Part shown: piece by piece, positions 27,715 through 37,075 of the stretch
How positions within the stretch are numbered: position 1 is the stretch's first letter
How the letters are laid out: every line of letters starts with the position of its first letter
Assembly (NCBI RefSeq): GCF_029266855.1
Contig: NZ_JAQSWB010000008.1
Span: 203,668-267,667 of the forward strand
Reading direction: 5' to 3'
DNA: 64,000 nucleotides
Source: Fluviicola sp.
Lineage (GTDB): Bacteria; Bacteroidota; Bacteroidia; Flavobacteriales_D; Crocinitomicaceae
Notes under the pieces: model-generated
What the model saw: only the letters and a program-made list of their open reading frames with translations
What the model was told of the DNA's origin: nothing
The model's database searches: none
Program-made: the position numbers and the translations under genes

Positions 27715-29910
27715 TTAATATACCACTACTCTGTGTGTAGATTTTGCAGCTCCCTGAACAGCAGACAGGATATAACATCCTTTAGCAACGTTCATAGGAA
27801 TGTTTACTGTTTGAACACCTGAGGCAGCAGGAACCTCAGTAGTTGAGATAATCGCTCCTTTCAAATCCATTACAATCAGTTTCATTCCCATTTCCGTGTT
27901 CGGAACTTCAACTGACAAGTCGGACCCTGTAGCGACAGGATTCGGAGCAAGAGAAATCGATGATAACATTCCGTTGTCTTCAATTCCCAATGTTCCTGAA
28001 ACATTGAAGTTGTCGAAATAGAAGTTCGAAGACAAATCAGAAGCAACAAACTCAAATTTGAATTTGGTTTTGTTATCAGCAGCTGTTGGCGTGTGAGTAA
28101 AACTAACTGTTTTCCAATCCAGATCATTATCAGGAACGAAGTCTGTATTCCCGACATATCCTGCAGTTACCAAAGCAGCGCCTGTAAGAGATGTTTTCTG
28201 TATCCATGTTTTACCGCAGTCTCTAGAATAGTATACCACCAATTTCTCAGTAATATCTTCCGTAGCAGTTGCTTTTGTACCGTAAGCATAATCAAATGAA
28301 ACAGTCACATTTGAAGTGCTTCTTAAATCAAGAGCAGGAGAGATCAAATAGTCTTTTGCATTTCCCAAACGATCATTGTAATACCAATCTTCAGTAAACA
28401 TTTGAGCTCCGGAAACATCTTTGAAGTTGTTTAACTTGAAACATGCTGAATTTCCTCTTCCGCCAGATGTTACACGATTAAATGAAGCGTAGTTTCCTTC
28501 AGGATTATGAGTGATCCAGAAGTTTCCGTTTTGATTGAAATCTTCTACTCGCGGACCAGTGTATTCGGCCCACTCACCCTGAATATAAATCATGTGGTTC
28601 ATTGTTTTCGTATCTGAACCGATTGCATTTGCAACTGTCAGTGTCACATCATACCATCCCGGAGCAGCATAAGTTACTATCGGATCCTGACTTGTTGAAG
28701 TTGCCGGGCTTCCACCAGGGAAACTCCACGACCAGGAAGTGACCGCAGCCTTCCAGGAAGCATCTTTAAATTCAATCGGATTATTTACACAAGCAGTCAT
28801 TGCATTTGCATTTGGACCTGAATTACCAATAGCACCATTTACATCCACATAAAAGTCTGCTACCGGAATACAGGTAACAGGAGTCAGATCAGCTGTTCCA
28901 GTTTCGTCCAGATTGGTAGCAGTGTACAAATTATTTCGTCCGCTTGTGGTCTGATCCAATACGTTATTCATAAAGTTTGCCTGCCCGTTTGTGAACATCA
29001 GATTACAAAAAGAATAATCCATGTAATTCTGTGTATTGTCATTTACATCCACCGGCCAATAGTTTCCGGGAGCGGTCGATTCGACGCATGTATTTGCATT
29101 TAAATCACAAGAAGTTAAGCCGATACAATTCGGAGTGTCACCGATTCCATCGTCTTGTCCGCAACTTGTCGGAGCACCCGGATCGTTATCGCTTCCCCAA
29201 GTGTGAGGTAAACCCAACCAGTGACCAACTTCATGAGTCAACACTCTTGAGTGTCCCGGAGAACTTGTACCGATACTTCCGGTATAATTGTGAAGAACCA
29301 CTACTCCATCCCGCCAGAATCCTCCACCGGTTACATCTGTTGGGTAATGTGCAAATCCGGCAACTCCAGGCTCACCCATTGTACCTACAACCCATATATT
29401 CAGGTATTTGTCGCGATCCCATTGATTTAGTTTCGAATAAGCATCTGCCTGAACTGTCTGGTGGTGGTAAATATGCTCGATACCGTTTGTGCAATTTCCC
29501 CAAGGGTCTAATGTTGCCAGGCGAAACTCGATCCCTGTGTTCCCGATGATTGTATCAAATGGCGGCACTACGAGAATCGTATCCTGGTTTCTTTTTTGAA
29601 AATCCTCGTTTAGGATACGAACCTGATCTCTGACCTGGAGATCGGAAATATTTTCTGTTCCATATTCGTGGACTACGTGGAAGACAATCGGAATAACGCG
29701 AATGGTTGTAGATTTTCCATTGACAAGCCTGTTTTCCGTATATCGATTAAGCAGTTTTCTGTAGTCTTCCGCCAGTTGGGGGTTTTCAGCAAGTAATTTT
29801 TGCCGCTCTTTCTCAAGTCCGCAACTGAGGTGTGCTTCCTGTGCAAATGAATTCCCAGTCGAAATCATTCCCATTAAAGTTAGTACACTTAAAAGTAATT
29901 TTTTGCGCAT
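27715..29910 (-). CDS. T9SS-secreted M43 (pappalysin-like) zinc metalloprotease with PKD domain
   Basis: This is a secreted protease. The order is signal peptide (ends GNSFAQ), pro-region (about residues 25-75), M43 catalytic domain with zinc motif HEVGHWLGLPH and Met-turn NYMDYS, a PKD domain (SWSWSFPGGSPATST), a jelly-roll/MAM-like domain (SACFKLNNFKDVSG to YFDNFNVSG), and a T9SS type A sorting domain beginning SLAPNPVATGSDLS and ending STHRVVVY. The 731-residue length and architecture match cytophagalysin-type M43B enzymes. It would be exported through the outer membrane. The larger M43 protein at 47.6 kb has the same catalytic domain. Confidence 0.93.
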   Translation of the reverse strand: MRKKLLLSVLTLMGMISTGNSFAQEAHLSCGLEKERQKLLAENPQLAEDYRKLLNRYTENRLVNGKSTTIRVIPIVFHVVHEYGTENISDLQVRDQVRILNEDFQKRNQDTILVVPPFDTIIGNTGIEFRLATLDPWGNCTNGIEHIYHHQTVQADAYSKLNQWDRDKYLNIWVVGTMGEPGVAGFAHYPTDVTGGGFWRDGVVVLHNYTGSIGTSSPGHSRVLTHEVGHWLGLPHTWGSDNDPGAPTSCGQDDGIGDTPNCIGLTSCDLNANTCVESTAPGNYWPVDVNDNTQNYMDYSFCNLMFTNGQANFMNNVLDQTTSGRNNLYTATNLDETGTADLTPVTCIPVADFYVDVNGAIGNSGPNANAMTACVNNPIEFKDASWKAAVTSWSWSFPGGSPATSTSQDPIVTYAAPGWYDVTLTVANAIGSDTKTMNHMIYIQGEWAEYTGPRVEDFNQNGNFWITHNPEGNYASFNRVTSGGRGNSACFKLNNFKDVSGAQMFTEDWYYNDRLGNAKDYLISPALDLRSTSNVTVSFDYAYGTKATATEDITEKLVVYYSRDCGKTWIQKTSLTGAALVTAGYVGNTDFVPDNDLDWKTVSFTHTPTAADNKTKFKFEFVASDLSSNFYFDNFNVSGTLGIEDNGMLSSISLAPNPVATGSDLSVEVPNTEMGMKLIVMDLKGAIISTTEVPAASGVQTVNIPMNVAKGCYILSAVQGAAKSTHRVVVY

Positions 29911-30003
29911 GTCTAATAGTTTAATTGATTGAACATCATTGATTTATGACTGTGAATTTTTCGAATTCGAGGGCCCTTCGCTTCTCGTCAAACTCACATG
30001 AAA

Positions 30004-30011
30004 CAAATGTA
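30004..30011 (-). promoter_or_regulatory. Possible -7 promoter element of the M43 protease gene
   Basis: TACATTTG on the minus strand matches TAnnTTTG; the leader would be about 87 nt. The -33 region is not a clear TTTG. Confidence 0.35.
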
Positions 30012-30204
30012 GATTAAGTATTTTTAACATTTTGTAAAATGCTTATCCGTTTAGTTAAATGTGTTCAAAGCCAATTAAAAGCATGCAAAATTGAACTGAA
30101 TGGTGGTGATTTTGAGATAAATTGTTAAAACTAAATGATTTAATTATCAAGAAGTTCCATCTTCCGGGACTAATTGACAATTTACGTTGCTATCCCTGGT
30201 TGGT

Positions 30205-30243
30205 AAAGAAAAAAGCCCAATCCGTACTGACAGACTGAGCTTT
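30205..30243 (-). terminator. Rho-independent terminator of the hisS-hutH operon
   Basis: In minus-strand RNA AAAGCUCAGUC pairs with GAUUGGGCUUU over 11 bp including two G-U pairs (30233-30243 with 30212-30222), followed by TTTCTTT. On the plus strand the same stem would contain two mismatches, which fixes the direction. Confidence 0.8.
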
Positions 30244-30332
30244 TAATATCAATTGAAAAGGTATTTCGACTACCATTGACGCTTCGGTCAAGATTTTCAA
30301 TGCTCGATGACCTTTTTGAATTTTTGTATGAA

Positions 30333-30857
30333 TTATTTATTCATCCACTTTAGATTCAAGCTGTAAAGGAAGATAAACAATCCGGAAAGGATTAAGTTCA
30401 TAATTACGGAAGCCATCGGCACCATGTGTGACGGAACGATTAAAAAGGTACCTCCGATACTAAGCAAATTGTAAATAATGTATAAATGGAATCCTAATTT
30501 TTTTCCTTTGAACATAAACAAAACTCCTACGAAACCTGTAATCATGGTCAAAGCATTGATCATTAAAACAGACCAGTACCGGTGTTGCTGGTAAGCCACT
30601 AAGTCAGCTCCCTGTTCCAATATCTCTGCCAGCCAGATAATTTTCTGGTCCCGCATATCACTGGCAGCCTGGATGGATAAATTATAGGTAGATTCAATCT
30701 CTTCTGCACTCGGCTGTCCGCCAATGATCGAGAATAAAACTCCCAATACTCCAAAACCAACGACAATGAAGCTCAAAATACAAAGCACCGTTAGTAAAAC
30801 CGGTCTTTTTTTATTTTCCTGAACTTCCTCGTTCATATCTGTGTAATTTTCACTCAT
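30333..30857 (-). CDS. Multipass membrane protein of unknown function
   Basis: This is a 174-residue integral membrane protein that I do not recognise. It has an acidic N-terminus, then four hydrophobic segments at about residues 20-45 (VLLTVLCILSFIVVGFGVLG), 90-112, 118-135 and 140-168, with a soluble loop of about 35 residues between the first two. Its start overlaps the hutH stop codon (ATGA, 4 nt), so it is translated as part of the hisS-hutH unit, and a terminator follows. Histidine transport is possible from context only; there is no transporter signature. Confidence 0.7.
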   Translation of the reverse strand: MSENYTDMNEEVQENKKRPVLLTVLCILSFIVVGFGVLGVLFSIIGGQPSAEEIESTYNLSIQAASDMRDQKIIWLAEILEQGADLVAYQQHRYWSVLMINALTMITGFVGVLFMFKGKKLGFHLYIIYNLLSIGGTFLIVPSHMVPMASVIMNLILSGLFIFLYSLNLKWMNK

Positions 30858-32338
30858 ATTCCTGCTTTTACAAATTCTTTACTTGATTGCATTAAGGGAT
30901 GCATATACCCGTCCTCTTTCACAAAAGGAACTTTTTTTCTAAAGTTAACAAATATCTCTTCCTGGCGCGCTCCGGATTTAGCCGGTCTCCGGAATTCCAG
31001 CGATTGACAGGCATGCAAGATCTCAATTCCCTGGATCGAATAACAGTTGTCAATTACGCGGAATAACTTCGTTGCGGCATTTGCCCCCATCGAAACGTGA
31101 TCTTCCTGACCGTTACTTGAATCAATGGTATCAATACTGGCAGGTGTACATAATTGCTTGTTCTGACTTACAATCGAAGCACAGGTGTATTGTGTGATCA
31201 TGAAACCTGAGTTCAATCCCGGTTTTGCAACCAAAAATGCAGGCAAACTGCGTGTACCGGAAATCGATTTGTAAATTCTACGCTCACTGATACTTCCCAT
31301 CTCTGCCAGGGCAATCGCCAAAAAGTCCATGGCTAAAGCAAGTGGCTGTCCGTGGAAATTTCCAGCCGAAACCACGATATCATCATCCGGGAACACAGTA
31401 GGGTTATCAGTAACTGCGTTGATCTCTCGTTCTACAATGGTTGCACAATGCTCAATCGTATCATATGAAGCTCCGTGAACCTGCGGAATACAGCGGAAAG
31501 AATACGGATCCTGTACATGGGCTTTTTCCCGGTTCGCCAATTCACTGTCTGCCAATAAACTTCTGAAAATCTCAGCTGTTTTGATCTGACCGACCTGGTT
31601 GCGGATCTCATTTACCTGGATTCCGAAAGGCTCTTTACGTCCATCATAACCATCCAAAGAGATCGAAGCTATTTCATTGAATTGTTTCCACAATTTTCGT
31701 GCATGAGAAATAGCATATGAAGCATAACCCGACATGAACTGTGTTCCGTTCAGCAAGGCCAATCCTTCTTTTGATCTCAAAACAATCGGACTGAGTCCAA
31801 AACGTTGATTGATTTCTTTTGAGGTATATTCTTTTCCTTCAAACATAACGGTTCCTTCACCCAAAAGCGGCAAAACCAAATGAGCCAACGGTGCTAAATC
31901 TCCCGATGCTCCCAAACTTCCCTGTTGGAAAACAACCGGGTGAATGTGATTGTTGTAGAAGAAAATTAAGCGTTCCACCGTTTCCAATTGTACTCCGGAA
32001 GCGCCATGGGAAAGCCCCATTATTTTCAGGATCAATAATCTTCTCACGATTTCTTCCGGAACACGCTCGCCCATTCCACACGCATGTGAAAGAACCAAGT
32101 TTCGCTGTAATTGTTCCAAATCTTCATTCGAAATGGCCGTATCACACAAACTCCCGAAACCCGTATTTACCCCATAGATCAAGCGATCGCTTTTGGCTAC
32201 TTTCTCATCCAGGTAAGTACGGCATTTTACAATTCCTGCTTTTGCATCTTCACTGATAGCAAGTTGTGCATCCGATGCCAATATTTCGTCGAGTTTCCCT
32301 AATGAAACCCATTGATTGTCTATAATAAACTGATCCAT
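30854..32338 (-). CDS. hutH: Histidine ammonia-lyase
   Basis: The enzyme deaminates L-histidine to trans-urocanate in the cytoplasm, the first step of histidine breakdown. The self-forming MIO prosthetic group arises from Ala144-Ser145-Gly146 in GASGDLAPL. Tyr55 in YGVNTGFG and the downstream SANFHGQP-type segment (SAGNFHGQPLALAMDF) are conserved active-site regions. The 494 residues are slightly under the usual 500-510. It lies 6 nt after hisS and overlaps the next gene. No hutU, hutI or hutG is in the window, so either the rest of the pathway is elsewhere or urocanate is the end product. Tyrosine ammonia-lyase activity cannot be excluded by sequence alone. Confidence 0.92.
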   Translation of the reverse strand: MDQFIIDNQWVSLGKLDEILASDAQLAISEDAKAGIVKCRTYLDEKVAKSDRLIYGVNTGFGSLCDTAISNEDLEQLQRNLVLSHACGMGERVPEEIVRRLLILKIMGLSHGASGVQLETVERLIFFYNNHIHPVVFQQGSLGASGDLAPLAHLVLPLLGEGTVMFEGKEYTSKEINQRFGLSPIVLRSKEGLALLNGTQFMSGYASYAISHARKLWKQFNEIASISLDGYDGRKEPFGIQVNEIRNQVGQIKTAEIFRSLLADSELANREKAHVQDPYSFRCIPQVHGASYDTIEHCATIVEREINAVTDNPTVFPDDDIVVSAGNFHGQPLALAMDFLAIALAEMGSISERRIYKSISGTRSLPAFLVAKPGLNSGFMITQYTCASIVSQNKQLCTPASIDTIDSSNGQEDHVSMGANAATKLFRVIDNCYSIQGIEILHACQSLEFRRPAKSGARQEEIFVNFRKKVPFVKEDGYMHPLMQSSKEFVKAGI

Positions 32339-32344
32339 TTTCGA

Positions 32345-33715
32345 TTATCCTTTAAAAAATTGCAGTAACTCCGTTTCAGTCATTGCTTTTTGTTCTCCCG
32401 ACTCCATGTTTTTAACCTGTAACTGGCCTTTTGTTAATTCATCGTCACCAATCAGCGCTACAAATTTCACTTTCCGGTTATCTGCGTATTTGAATTGCTT
32501 CTGCATTTTAACTGCGCTCGGGTAAACCTCGCAATCTACTCCAATCTGACGCAGTTTTTTTGTCAGTTTCATACAATAAGCAGCTTCTTTGTCTCCAAAA
32601 TTAGCAAACAACAAAGTCAAACCAGCATTTGTATCTTCCGGATAGAGGTCTAATTCGTTTAGAACATCATAAATACGGTCTGCACCAAATGAAATCCCGA
32701 CCCCGGAAAGTCCCGAAAGTCCGAACAAACCTGTTAAGTCATCGTAGCGACCACCGCCACAGATAGAGCCCATTTTTACATCGTGTACCTTCACTTCAAA
32801 GATAGCTCCCGTGTAATAGTTCAATCCTCTTGCAAGTGTGACATCAAATTCTATTTCCGCACGCTCCAGGCCTAATTCAGTTGTCTGGTTCAATACGAAT
32901 TCCAATTCTTCAATTCCTTTCAACCCGATTTCCGAATCTTTCAGGAAGGTTTTCATTTGAGCTAAGCGCTCTTCGTTACTTCCACCAATCTGAAACAAGG
33001 GAGAAATAATACCGATCGCATTTTCCGAAACACCCTTTTCAAGTAATTCCTTGATTACCCCTTCTTCACCGACCTTGTCGAGTTTATCGATTGCTACGGT
33101 AATATCGATCAGTTTATCGCTTTCACCCGAAACCTCAGCTATTCCGGAAAGGATCTTGCGATTATTGATCTTGATCGTAAAGCCCGGAATCTGAAGATTG
33201 GTTAATACCTGGTCGAAGATCTGCACGAAATCTACCTCATACAATAAGGAATCCGAACCAACCACATCTGCATCACACTGGTAAAACTCCTGGTAACGTC
33301 CGTGCTGCGGACGATCTGCTCTCCAAACGGGCTGAATCTGGTATCTTTTGAATGGAAAAGACAAATCATTCTGATGCTGCACAACAAAACGCGCAAAGGG
33401 AACAGTCAGGTCATAGCGAAGCGCTTTTTCAGCAAGCGAATTTGCAAATCGCGCCAGGTTTTCAGACTTCAAAGCATCCAAATCAGCTTTTTTCATCTTT
33501 TCTCCCGAATTCAAAATGCGAAAGATCAGGCGATCACCTTCTTCTCCATATTTTCCCAATAAAGTACTGGAGAGTTCAAAAGACGGAGTTTCGATCGGAG
33601 CAAAACCATAGGTTTTGAATACAGATTTAATTGTGTCGAAAATATACGTACGGCGAGCTACCTCATCGGGTAAAAAATCTCTTGTTCCTTTTGGAATTGC
33701 CGGTTTTTGAGCCAT
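32345..33715 (-). CDS. hisS: Histidyl-tRNA synthetase
   Basis: This class II aminoacyl-tRNA synthetase charges tRNA-His. Motif 1 follows the N-terminal KGTRDFLPDE. Motif 2 is in PVWRADRPQHGRYQEFYQCD. The histidine-specific signature LARGLNYYTGAIFEV and the GGGRYDDL segment are clear, and motif 3 is VGISFGADRI. The C-terminal anticodon-binding domain covers about residues 360-456. The gene heads a three-gene unit with hutH, pairing histidine activation with histidine breakdown. Confidence 0.97.
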   Translation of the reverse strand: MAQKPAIPKGTRDFLPDEVARRTYIFDTIKSVFKTYGFAPIETPSFELSSTLLGKYGEEGDRLIFRILNSGEKMKKADLDALKSENLARFANSLAEKALRYDLTVPFARFVVQHQNDLSFPFKRYQIQPVWRADRPQHGRYQEFYQCDADVVGSDSLLYEVDFVQIFDQVLTNLQIPGFTIKINNRKILSGIAEVSGESDKLIDITVAIDKLDKVGEEGVIKELLEKGVSENAIGIISPLFQIGGSNEERLAQMKTFLKDSEIGLKGIEELEFVLNQTTELGLERAEIEFDVTLARGLNYYTGAIFEVKVHDVKMGSICGGGRYDDLTGLFGLSGLSGVGISFGADRIYDVLNELDLYPEDTNAGLTLLFANFGDKEAAYCMKLTKKLRQIGVDCEVYPSAVKMQKQFKYADNRKVKFVALIGDDELTKGQLQVKNMESGEQKAMTETELLQFFKG

Positions 33716-33732
33716 TGTAAGTGAATTTGCGG

Positions 33733-33740
33733 CAAAGTTA
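33733..33740 (-). promoter_or_regulatory. Likely -7 promoter element of hisS
   Basis: TAACTTTG on the minus strand matches TAnnTTTG, with a predicted start near 33726 and an 11-nt leader. The 22-nt palindrome at 33752-33773 covers about -27 to -48 relative to that start, where a -33 box would lie. Confidence 0.45.
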
Positions 33741-33751
33741 ACAGAAAGTGT

Positions 33752-33773
33752 GATTCCGATAGCTATCGGAATC
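33752..33773. repeat. Perfect 22-nt palindrome upstream of hisS
   Basis: The half-site GATTCCGATAG is followed directly by its reverse complement with no spacer. It may be an operator or a dispersed REP-type element. It lies 37 nt upstream of the hisS ATG and 42 nt beyond the terminator palindrome of the haem operon. Confidence 0.7.
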
Positions 33774-33807
33774 GAAGTAAAATTGAAAAGTGGTTTTGTT
33801 TATTTTG

Positions 33808-33850
33808 TTGACAAAACAGTAAGGGCGCGATTAATCGCGCCCTTACTGTT
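33808..33850 (-). terminator. 36-nt perfect palindrome terminating the haem operon
   Basis: The arm AACAGTAAGGGCGCGATT (33815-33832) is immediately followed by its exact reverse complement (33833-33850), giving an 18-bp helix. On the minus strand it is followed by TTTTG. It lies 16 nt after the stop codon of the last haem gene. Confidence 0.85.
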
Positions 33851-33866
33851 AGTCCGTCGGATAATT

Positions 33867-34826
33867 TTATGGGATTAACTCCTGCAATTCGAACTTCGGA
33901 GCTCCTTTAACACCATTCTGGTCGTAATAATCAATAAAGCGCAGTTTGTAATAACGTCCGTTGACCGTTTTCACCACAAAGGTCCGGTTGCTGCTCACGA
34001 CGTAGGTTCCGTTGTCAAAATCGTACGTTTTCCAATCGTAACCGATCACGTTGATCCGGTCTTCAAATTCGGCTTCAATAATGTCCGAATGTTTGAAATC
34101 GGCAAAGGGAATTGATATCTCCTGTACTTTCACGCCATACCGATTAGACAAAACACCTACCACCGAATAAGGTGTGTGCTCATCAAACACATGACAATAA
34201 GCTGTGAAAACCAAATCCCAGGTTTCTTTGGCCGGTTCGATATCCATTAAGGTACCACTTCCCGTCATGGAAAAATAAGTGAATCCTGCAGTGGAAGATT
34301 TCGGAATGGTAAAAGTATGAATCGTAGTGCTGTTTAAATCTGCAAACTGGATTTGATATTCCGTATTGCTGACAGATAGAACTTTTAATTTCTTCTTGCC
34401 CAAACTCGCACCTGAAAGTCCTGTTCCCAGATCAATTGCATACACTTTACCCGAACTTTGCCAATTCCCGATTGCCGTAGAGTCCAGGTTTCCGGTATGA
34501 AGATCCCAGGTATAAGTCAAACCCGCATCAGAAGTCAGTGCATTGATATCCGTTTCAGAAGAAAGTGCCGCAGCCATGATCCTTGATTCATTCAATAAAA
34601 TATGGAATCCGCTTTCTCCTGCTTCAAATGCCAAATCCCAAACCTCGCGGTTATTTTGCCTCACTACCGAATTTGTTTCCAAATCATAATAAATCTGATT
34701 GGCATAATTTCCTCCGAGTTCCACCTGGGCAGTTGCAGCCCCTGAAACCGGTTTTTCAACCGGAATTTCTTTTTTAAAGCATGCACTTAAAACAGGGATC
34801 AATGCGATCAAAAGTCCTTTTTTCAT
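33867..34826 (-). CDS. hmuY: HmuY family haem-binding lipoprotein
   Basis: This is a surface or periplasm-facing lipoprotein of the HmuY family, which captures haem for a TonB-dependent receptor. The signal peptide ends in the lipobox LSAC (Cys at about residue 16). Two beta-rich halves follow, and the segment WDLAFEAGESGFHILLN (near residue 65) is typical of HmuY. Histidines that could ligate haem are seen at GFHI, TIHTF and AYCHVFDEHTP, but I cannot assign the axial pair. The start overlaps the receptor stop codon by 4 nt (ATGA), and the gene is the last of the operon. It is a paralogue of the T9SS-exported protein that opens the operon. Confidence 0.85.
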   Translation of the reverse strand: MKKGLLIALIPVLSACFKKEIPVEKPVSGAATAQVELGGNYANQIYYDLETNSVVRQNNREVWDLAFEAGESGFHILLNESRIMAAALSSETDINALTSDAGLTYTWDLHTGNLDSTAIGNWQSSGKVYAIDLGTGLSGASLGKKKLKVLSVSNTEYQIQFADLNSTTIHTFTIPKSSTAGFTYFSMTGSGTLMDIEPAKETWDLVFTAYCHVFDEHTPYSVVGVLSNRYGVKVQEISIPFADFKHSDIIEAEFEDRINVIGYDWKTYDFDNGTYVVSSNRTFVVKTVNGRYYKLRFIDYYDQNGVKGAPKFELQELIP

Positions 34827-37072
34827 TGCTTTGATTTTATCAAATAAGTAATATTCAGGTAGAAGCTTCTTCCCCAGGCTATCGGTGCTGTTCCGGTATT
34901 CGAAATGTGTGCCCCGCCTGCTGTTCCGTTCCCGGTATTGATATTTGTAACATTCAGTAAGTTCTTTGCTCCCAATGAAACGCTCAGGGTTTTCTTCAAG
35001 AACAACTGCTGAACCTGGAAATCCAATAACTGGTAATCTGAAATGAATTGTTGGGTGATCGAAGCATCTTCATTCACAAAGTAAGCAACCACCTTCCCAG
35101 TGTATTTGTAGAATGCACTGAATCTCGTTGTTCCGTTCTTCAGCTGATAAGACAGATTTGAGACCAATTCGGGAGAGTAAGCATACCTGCCGTCGGAATA
35201 GTTGGAAGCTGTACCGATGTAGTTGAAACCGGCGCTTACATTCCATTGCTTCTGACCAATTTTCACCAAAGACTGGATTCCTGTTGCATAGAACTGATCG
35301 ATATTGAAATAACTGTAATTCACTCCATCAGCTGATTGTGATAAACTGATGCGGTTATGAATATCCTGGTAATAACCCGATAATTCAAATCCGAAAGTCA
35401 TTTTCTTCGGTTCCCAACTGAAGTTATACCAAGCCTGAACATGATTCGCGATTTCCGGTTTCAAATCCGGGTTTCCATGGATGTTGTGATTGATATCTAC
35501 AAACTCCATATACAATTCCTTAATTGACGGAGAGCGGAAACCGGAAGCAATACTCCCACGAAGAATGTGTTTCTTCTTTCCTAATTTCACATTCAATGCC
35601 GGCATAAATGCTTCTTTGTACAATGAATTATACGTAACGCGAAGGCCCGGTTTCAAATTCAACCAGGTCCAGGGTGCCCAATTGAAGGTTCCGAAAAGTG
35701 CATAATCACCTATTTCCTTTCTCCGGTTTTCAATCCTGCTGCCAAATCCTTCTTCGTAATTGATATCGTAACCAACTTCGTAATTGAATTTTTTATCTGT
35801 ATTATTTCTCGTTAGCGTGACACGATTGAAATAAAGCACGAAGCGCGATGTATCCTGTTCCGAACTTGCCAGTAATTTACGATCAAGTGTTGTCAGATCC
35901 GTCAAGTAAGAGTTCTTGATGCGCTTGTAATTGGAATAATTGAGCTGCACGTCCAGTTTCAGATTGGTCTTTAACCATCCGATCACTTCCAGGCCTGCAT
36001 TCTGACGATTGGTCACATAGTCATCATCAAAAGCTGAAATCTGGTAAGGTGCTCTCGGATATCCCCTGTTTACGATCTTTTCGCGGAATAAATCCAATGA
36101 CGGGATCAATTCTATTTTTTTGAACCTGTATGAATATTTCAATCCGCCCAGGTATTGTTCCTTCATTTTCCATTGCTGAAACCTTCCGGAATCCGCTACT
36201 TCCTTTTTCGGAAATTCAAGCCACTGATCTCCCGGTGTCCAGCCATCAAAAAAGTTTCTTGCTGCATATGCAGAAACGGAATGATTCTTAATCCGTGAAG
36301 TCAATCCCAAATTCAAATTGTAATTCCCGACTGTTTCGTAGAAAGCACCCAGATTTATATCGTAGCCTTTATTTTTCGGCTTTTTTGTAATCAAATTAAT
36401 GGTACCTGCCATGGCATTGCTTCCATAATTGGTACTGAGCGGTCCTTCCACAATTTCGACCCGTTCAATATTCGAAAGATTGATCTGACTTAAATCAATG
36501 TTTCCATTCTGGCGACCGATAAGCGGAACACCATCTATCAGTATTTTCACACCTTCTCCACCGATACCCAGCATGGACATTCCACTTCCAAGAATCTGGT
36601 CCTGGCTGATCCGGATATTTAATTCGTTTTGTAATAAATCGCGAAGATTTACGGCACCTTTTGCATCAATTGTTGCCCTGTCGATCAGTTTCACTTTGTT
36701 CGTAGAACCTGTCAGTGAACCGGTTCCCAGTTGTCCGGTAATCACTACTTCGCCAATGTCTTTGGCATTTGTTCTTAATAAGATCCGGTGGCTCTTCCCT
36801 TTGGAAATAGTATCTACTTCCTGGTGAAATCCATCTGTATTGACTTTTACGATCACTTGTTGCTCGCTCAAATAAACCGAATTCGGAACGATTAAGATTC
36901 CGGCATCATTTGATTGAACAACATTTGTTTTTTTTGCATTCAGATCCTGAATCGTAACTTGTGCAAACGGCACAGCTGTCCCCGCTTCATCTTTGATATA
37001 TAAAGTATCCTGAGCAGCCGCAAGACCGCTCAGAACACTCATTAAAAGAAGCAAATACGCTTTTTGGTTCAT
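34823..37072 (-). CDS. TonB-dependent haem receptor (HmuR-like)
   Basis: This outer-membrane transporter is powered by TonB. After a signal peptide (MNQKAYLLLLMSVLSGLAAA) comes a carboxypeptidase-regulatory-like domain (about residues 22-100; AVPFAQVTIQDLNAKKTN). The plug domain follows at about 105-230 (GEVVITGQLGTGS, IERVEIVEGPLSTNYGSNAMAG). The rest is a 22-strand barrel with the conserved region RGSIASGFRSPSIKELYMEF before NPDLKPE. FRxP and the NPDL box are typical of haem and haemoglobin receptors. The 749-residue length is normal. The gene is followed by hmuY and preceded 3 nt upstream by the HmuS gene. Confidence 0.93.
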   Translation of the reverse strand: MNQKAYLLLLMSVLSGLAAAQDTLYIKDEAGTAVPFAQVTIQDLNAKKTNVVQSNDAGILIVPNSVYLSEQQVIVKVNTDGFHQEVDTISKGKSHRILLRTNAKDIGEVVITGQLGTGSLTGSTNKVKLIDRATIDAKGAVNLRDLLQNELNIRISQDQILGSGMSMLGIGGEGVKILIDGVPLIGRQNGNIDLSQINLSNIERVEIVEGPLSTNYGSNAMAGTINLITKKPKNKGYDINLGAFYETVGNYNLNLGLTSRIKNHSVSAYAARNFFDGWTPGDQWLEFPKKEVADSGRFQQWKMKEQYLGGLKYSYRFKKIELIPSLDLFREKIVNRGYPRAPYQISAFDDDYVTNRQNAGLEVIGWLKTNLKLDVQLNYSNYKRIKNSYLTDLTTLDRKLLASSEQDTSRFVLYFNRVTLTRNNTDKKFNYEVGYDINYEEGFGSRIENRRKEIGDYALFGTFNWAPWTWLNLKPGLRVTYNSLYKEAFMPALNVKLGKKKHILRGSIASGFRSPSIKELYMEFVDINHNIHGNPDLKPEIANHVQAWYNFSWEPKKMTFGFELSGYYQDIHNRISLSQSADGVNYSYFNIDQFYATGIQSLVKIGQKQWNVSAGFNYIGTASNYSDGRYAYSPELVSNLSYQLKNGTTRFSAFYKYTGKVVAYFVNEDASITQQFISDYQLLDFQVQQLFLKKTLSVSLGAKNLLNVTNINTGNGTAGGAHISNTGTAPIAWGRSFYLNITYLIKSKQ

Positions 37073-37075
37073 GAT

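Larger units (their letters stand above)
29911..30332. other. Intergenic region between the M43 protease and the hut-type operon end
   Basis: There is no supported gene. A TAnnTTTG element on the minus strand lies at 30004-30011. ATGATTTAATTATCAAG at about 30134-30150 repeats the sequence seen at about 27648. A minus-strand terminator occupies 30205-30243. A small hairpin TTGAC-GCTTCG-GTCAA lies at 30276-30291. Confidence 0.6.

Noticed and set aside
29031..29549. 172-codon plus-strand frame
   Set aside because: It is antisense to the M43 catalytic domain, which has clear motifs; no independent evidence.
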